42,282 nt of DNA from the NCBI GenBank assembly GCA_023212725.1, contig JALBYF010000102.1, positions 1 to 42,282 on the forward strand. Reading direction: 5' to 3'. The stretch comes from Tranzscheliella williamsii (Eukaryota; Basidiomycota; Ustilaginomycetes; Ustilaginales; Ustilaginaceae). Under the pieces are notes generated by a model. The model made no database searches and was not told the DNA's origin. It saw nothing but the letters and a program-made list of their open reading frames with translations. The first letter of the stretch is position 1, and each line of letters opens with the position of its first letter. The translations under genes were made by a program, and so were the position numbers. Of the stretch, positions 40,231 through 42,282 are shown in pieces.

Positions 40231-40565
40231 TTACCCCCCCGGTGGCGAGGGGTCAGCTCCGGTGACACCGGTAGGCCTGGCGCGTCGATTAGCTCAGCAC
40301 TGGGAATAAGGTTAGGGTGAGATGAAGTGTGCGTGCGCAGCAGAGATTTAGGTAGGGTGGACGAGCGCTGCTTCTCTCTTTCCCGCCACCACCTCCTTGA
40401 TCGACTGGGGACTCGGCGCCATGCATCCAGGTGAGTATATGGTGTTTCAGGCGGGGGTGGTGGGTGATGAGGGCGTCAGGTGGCGGCTGACGCGTTGGAT
40501 TTGGTCTGTTAGACCACAGCAGCCGGCTCCGCTCCACCCGGCGCGAGGATCCCAACGAGGCGGCT
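40231..40565 (-). pseudogene. Probable gypsy polyprotein C-terminal remnant
   Basis: Adjacent to the 3' LTR on the minus strand. A frame through here ends with PELTPRHRGGNVTV and crosses into the LTR, but is closed upstream by TGA near 40480, and the alternative phases are short. No integrase, RNase H or reverse-transcriptase motif is visible, so this is at most the degraded end of pol or untranslated internal sequence. Confidence 0.35.
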
Positions 40566-40570
40566 GGCGG

Positions 40571-41098
40571 TATTAAACTTGTGCGTCTGGTGGTCAACGC
40601 GCTTTGGTAGGATATGACGTTCACAGTAGACGGCGATAGTTTACCTAATGCAAGTTGATGCTAAATCTCAAGTGAGTCAATCGGTTCACAGGGTGAGCGT
40701 TCGTCACACTTGGGGCTAGGAAGAATGTTGTAAGAATGGACATATTGCTTTCGACCGGGGGTCGAGGACATAGTGCTTATATATGTACACTTCGTGCTAT
40801 AGGAGGGACGAAGTGTGGATCATAGGCACGAAGATGTTCGTATGGCGAGCCCTCCTTAAGGGGCTCTCGTCAAGTGCCTGCGTGTCGCTGGAGTTCGACA
40901 TGGAAGGCGATGTTTCCCTGCGAGGAGCGAACATCGGCTGCTTGCGTTCCCTTGGGAAGAAAGAACACTTCCCCGCAGAGAAGGAATTCGTCCCCCCTGC
41001 TGGCGTGCAGGGAAGGAATTCGTTCTCATCGGGGATCGCAAGAGTGGCACGTGCGTGCGACAGCTCACCGAGCTATCCGACACAGCCAGATTCTAACA
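40571..41098 (-). mobile_element. Solo LTR, family A copy 3 (inverted), TSD GGCGG
   Basis: 528 bp whose reverse complement starts TGTTAGAATCTGGCTGTGT and ends CAAGTTTAATA, clearly homologous to copies 1 and 2 but more divergent. Flanked by GGCGG at 40566-40570 and 41099-41103, a perfect 5-bp duplication. On its sense strand TATATA (40783-40778) is followed after 12 nt by TCGACC CCC GGTCGA, the best-preserved version of this hairpin. It sits inside the gypsy-like element and is therefore younger than that element. Confidence 0.94.
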
Positions 41099-41170
41099 GG
41101 CGGTGCCCTGACGCTCCGTACGGTGGACTCGCCGACTAACGCTCGTCGGGCGAGCGAAGGTTCTTTGCCG

Positions 41171-42217
41171 ATGGTTCCTATGCCGGCGCCTCGGTTGGGT
41201 GAGCTACGGCTCGGGGTGGGTACGATCGGTCCAGCTTCTGGAGGACCTCCGGTCGTCGGGGACAGCACAGCCGACGGGGCAGTTCCCGGCGCCATTCGTT
41301 CTGCCCCGGTGGAATCTCTGCCACCAACCCCTGGGCTACCGGGCGGAACGAATGCTCCTTCCCCCGGCGTAGCACCTCAAGCACCTACCGCTGGGGGAAC
41401 GACCCAGGCCGCCGACCTCTTTCGTGGTGAGTCGGACTCCTTGCCTCCCTGTTCGCCTCTGCCCGTCAACGACGGCGTACCCGACGGTGACCTCCCGGTG
41501 TCTGTCACCGCCGACGCTCCCTCGCCCGGTTCAGCAGCACCAGAGTCGCCGATGGTGTTCGTAGAGACTGAACCGGTCGGCGATTCTGGTGGGGAGTCGT
41601 CCAGTTCAGCCTCCGATGGTGGGGATGGCTGGACTGGGGTAGGCTTGTGGGACCCTCTCCCGGGGCCCGGCCCTCGCTCGAAAGAGGAGGGTCTGGTCGA
41701 AGACCCCTGGCGCTCGTGCTACGCGTGCTTGGTTGCCCCTGGCGGGCCATGCCGCTGCAAGGTTCGAGTGCCGGGTGAGCGTTGCACGCGCTGCGATGAC
41801 AAGCAGATTGTGTGTGACGCTCTGGGCCGCGACACCGGGATTGGTGTCCGTAGGGAGGGGGAGTTCCGGCGGGCAGCCTACCTGGAGCTGCTGGCCAGAT
41901 GGCGGGAACACGGTGGTGTGGCGGAGTGGCGACCCCACCCAGAAGCCACCTTGCCGCAGATCCGCAGGCGGTTGACTCACCTGTCGGCGGAGTTGCAGGC
42001 GCAATTTCCCGCCGTCTGGGCCCGAGATCAGGCGAAGGCGGACGAGGGGCACGGGAGTCGTCGTGGTCATTCGCGCCTGGGCCCCGGTGAGGGTTCACGG
42101 TCGAGTGCCCAAGGGGTACCCTCCCAAGGTCAACCGGCGATTGACCGACCTTTGTCCGAACATGGTCGCTTCGTGGCGACCGCGCTGGTGGAGATGAGCA
42201 GGGCATATACGACTTAG
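41171..42217 (+). CDS. Cysteine-rich, putative metal-binding protein encoded antisense to the gypsy-like element
   Basis: 348 aa from the ATG at 41171 to TAG at 42217. Residues 1-165 are Pro/Gly/Ser-rich and acidic towards the end (GESSSSASDGGDGW). Residues 183-215 hold seven cysteines in the order CxxC-x7-CxC-x8-CxxC-x6-C (CYAC...CRC...CTRC...C), suggesting one or two zinc sites. The region after it (LELLARWREHGGVAEW, LTHLSAELQAQFPAVWARDQ) is predicted helical, followed by a Ser/Gly tail. I do not recognise the family. The frame is open further upstream through solo LTR copy 3 (to 40874) but that part is LTR sequence. It lies opposite to the orientation inferred for the retroelement. It could be an accessory antisense gene of the element, or a gene captured by or next to it. 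Confidence 0.5.
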   Translation: MVPMPAPRLGELRLGVGTIGPASGGPPVVGDSTADGAVPGAIRSAPVESLPPTPGLPGGTNAPSPGVAPQAPTAGGTTQAADLFRGESDSLPPCSPLPVNDGVPDGDLPVSVTADAPSPGSAAPESPMVFVETEPVGDSGGESSSSASDGGDGWTGVGLWDPLPGPGPRSKEEGLVEDPWRSCYACLVAPGGPCRCKVRVPGERCTRCDDKQIVCDALGRDTGIGVRREGEFRRAAYLELLARWREHGGVAEWRPHPEATLPQIRRRLTHLSAELQAQFPAVWARDQAKADEGHGSRRGHSRLGPGEGSRSSAQGVPSQGQPAIDRPLSEHGRFVATALVEMSRAYTT

Positions 42218-42282
42218 CTAACTGGGGATACGCTCTAGCGTAGAGCTGGCGAGGAGTACTATCCGGGTAGACGGGTCAGTCT

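Noticed and set aside
41505..42206. Minus-strand 233-codon frame as the gypsy polyprotein
   Set aside because: Pro/Arg/Ser/His-rich with no gag, protease, reverse transcriptase, RNase H or integrase motif; it is better explained as the shadow of the plus-strand cysteine-rich frame.

Overview
This window looks like nuclear chromosomal DNA of a basidiomycete fungus, most likely a smut-type yeast or filament of the Ustilaginomycotina. The evidence is compact spacing, long intronless genes, short introns (about 50-125 bp) with GT-AG ends and CTGAC/TACTAAC-like branch points, and fungal versions of SPG1, HPC2, IES2, NMD3 and TRS33. The species assignment is inference.

From 1 to about 36.7 kb the window is ordinary euchromatin with twelve well-supported protein genes. 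In order: a mitochondrial RNB exoribonuclease of the DSS1/CYT-4 type (+); the septation GTPase SPG1 (-, four exons); the INO80 subunit IES2 (+); an unassigned lysine-rich protein (-); the HIR-complex subunit HPC2/ubinuclein (-); the 60S export adaptor NMD3 (+); a UPF0538 (C2orf76-like) protein (-); a 1676-residue disordered protein with HLPA repeats (-); a small-domain protein with a Whi5/Nrm1-like core (-, three exons); the TRAPP subunit TRS33 (+); a PDCD5 protein (-, four exons); a steroid 5-alpha-reductase-like enzyme (-, two exons); and a KDM3-like JmjC histone demethylase (+), which makes thirteen counting the unassigned one. The genes are unrelated housekeeping functions arranged as divergent and convergent pairs, not an operon or metabolic cluster. 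Two gaps (9.6-9.9 kb and 15.6-16.2 kb) hold plausible small spliced genes.

From about 37.2 kb to the right edge the window is a nested retrotransposon graveyard. Three related solo LTRs (38115-38663 and 39288-39837 on +, 40571-41098 on -) each have their own perfect 5-bp target-site duplication (CCCCC, CGTCA, GGCGG). The third has landed inside a Ty3/gypsy-like element whose 330-bp 3' LTR (39901-40230, minus orientation, next to a G-rich polypurine tract) is in the window and whose body continues past the right edge. The visible internal part of that element carries, on the opposite strand, an open reading frame for a cysteine-rich, probably metal-binding protein. Two more LTR-like stretches (around 37164-37780 and 38866-39283) complete the cluster.

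The most interesting signal is architectural. LTR-like units of different sequence share TATATA, then 11-13 nt, then an inverted repeat whose arms are kept while the loop or sequence changes, placed about where transcription should start. The two most similar LTR copies also differ largely by CpG to TpG/CpA changes, concentrated in one copy, which suggests past cytosine methylation. All homology calls rest on motif recognition by eye; no search was run.
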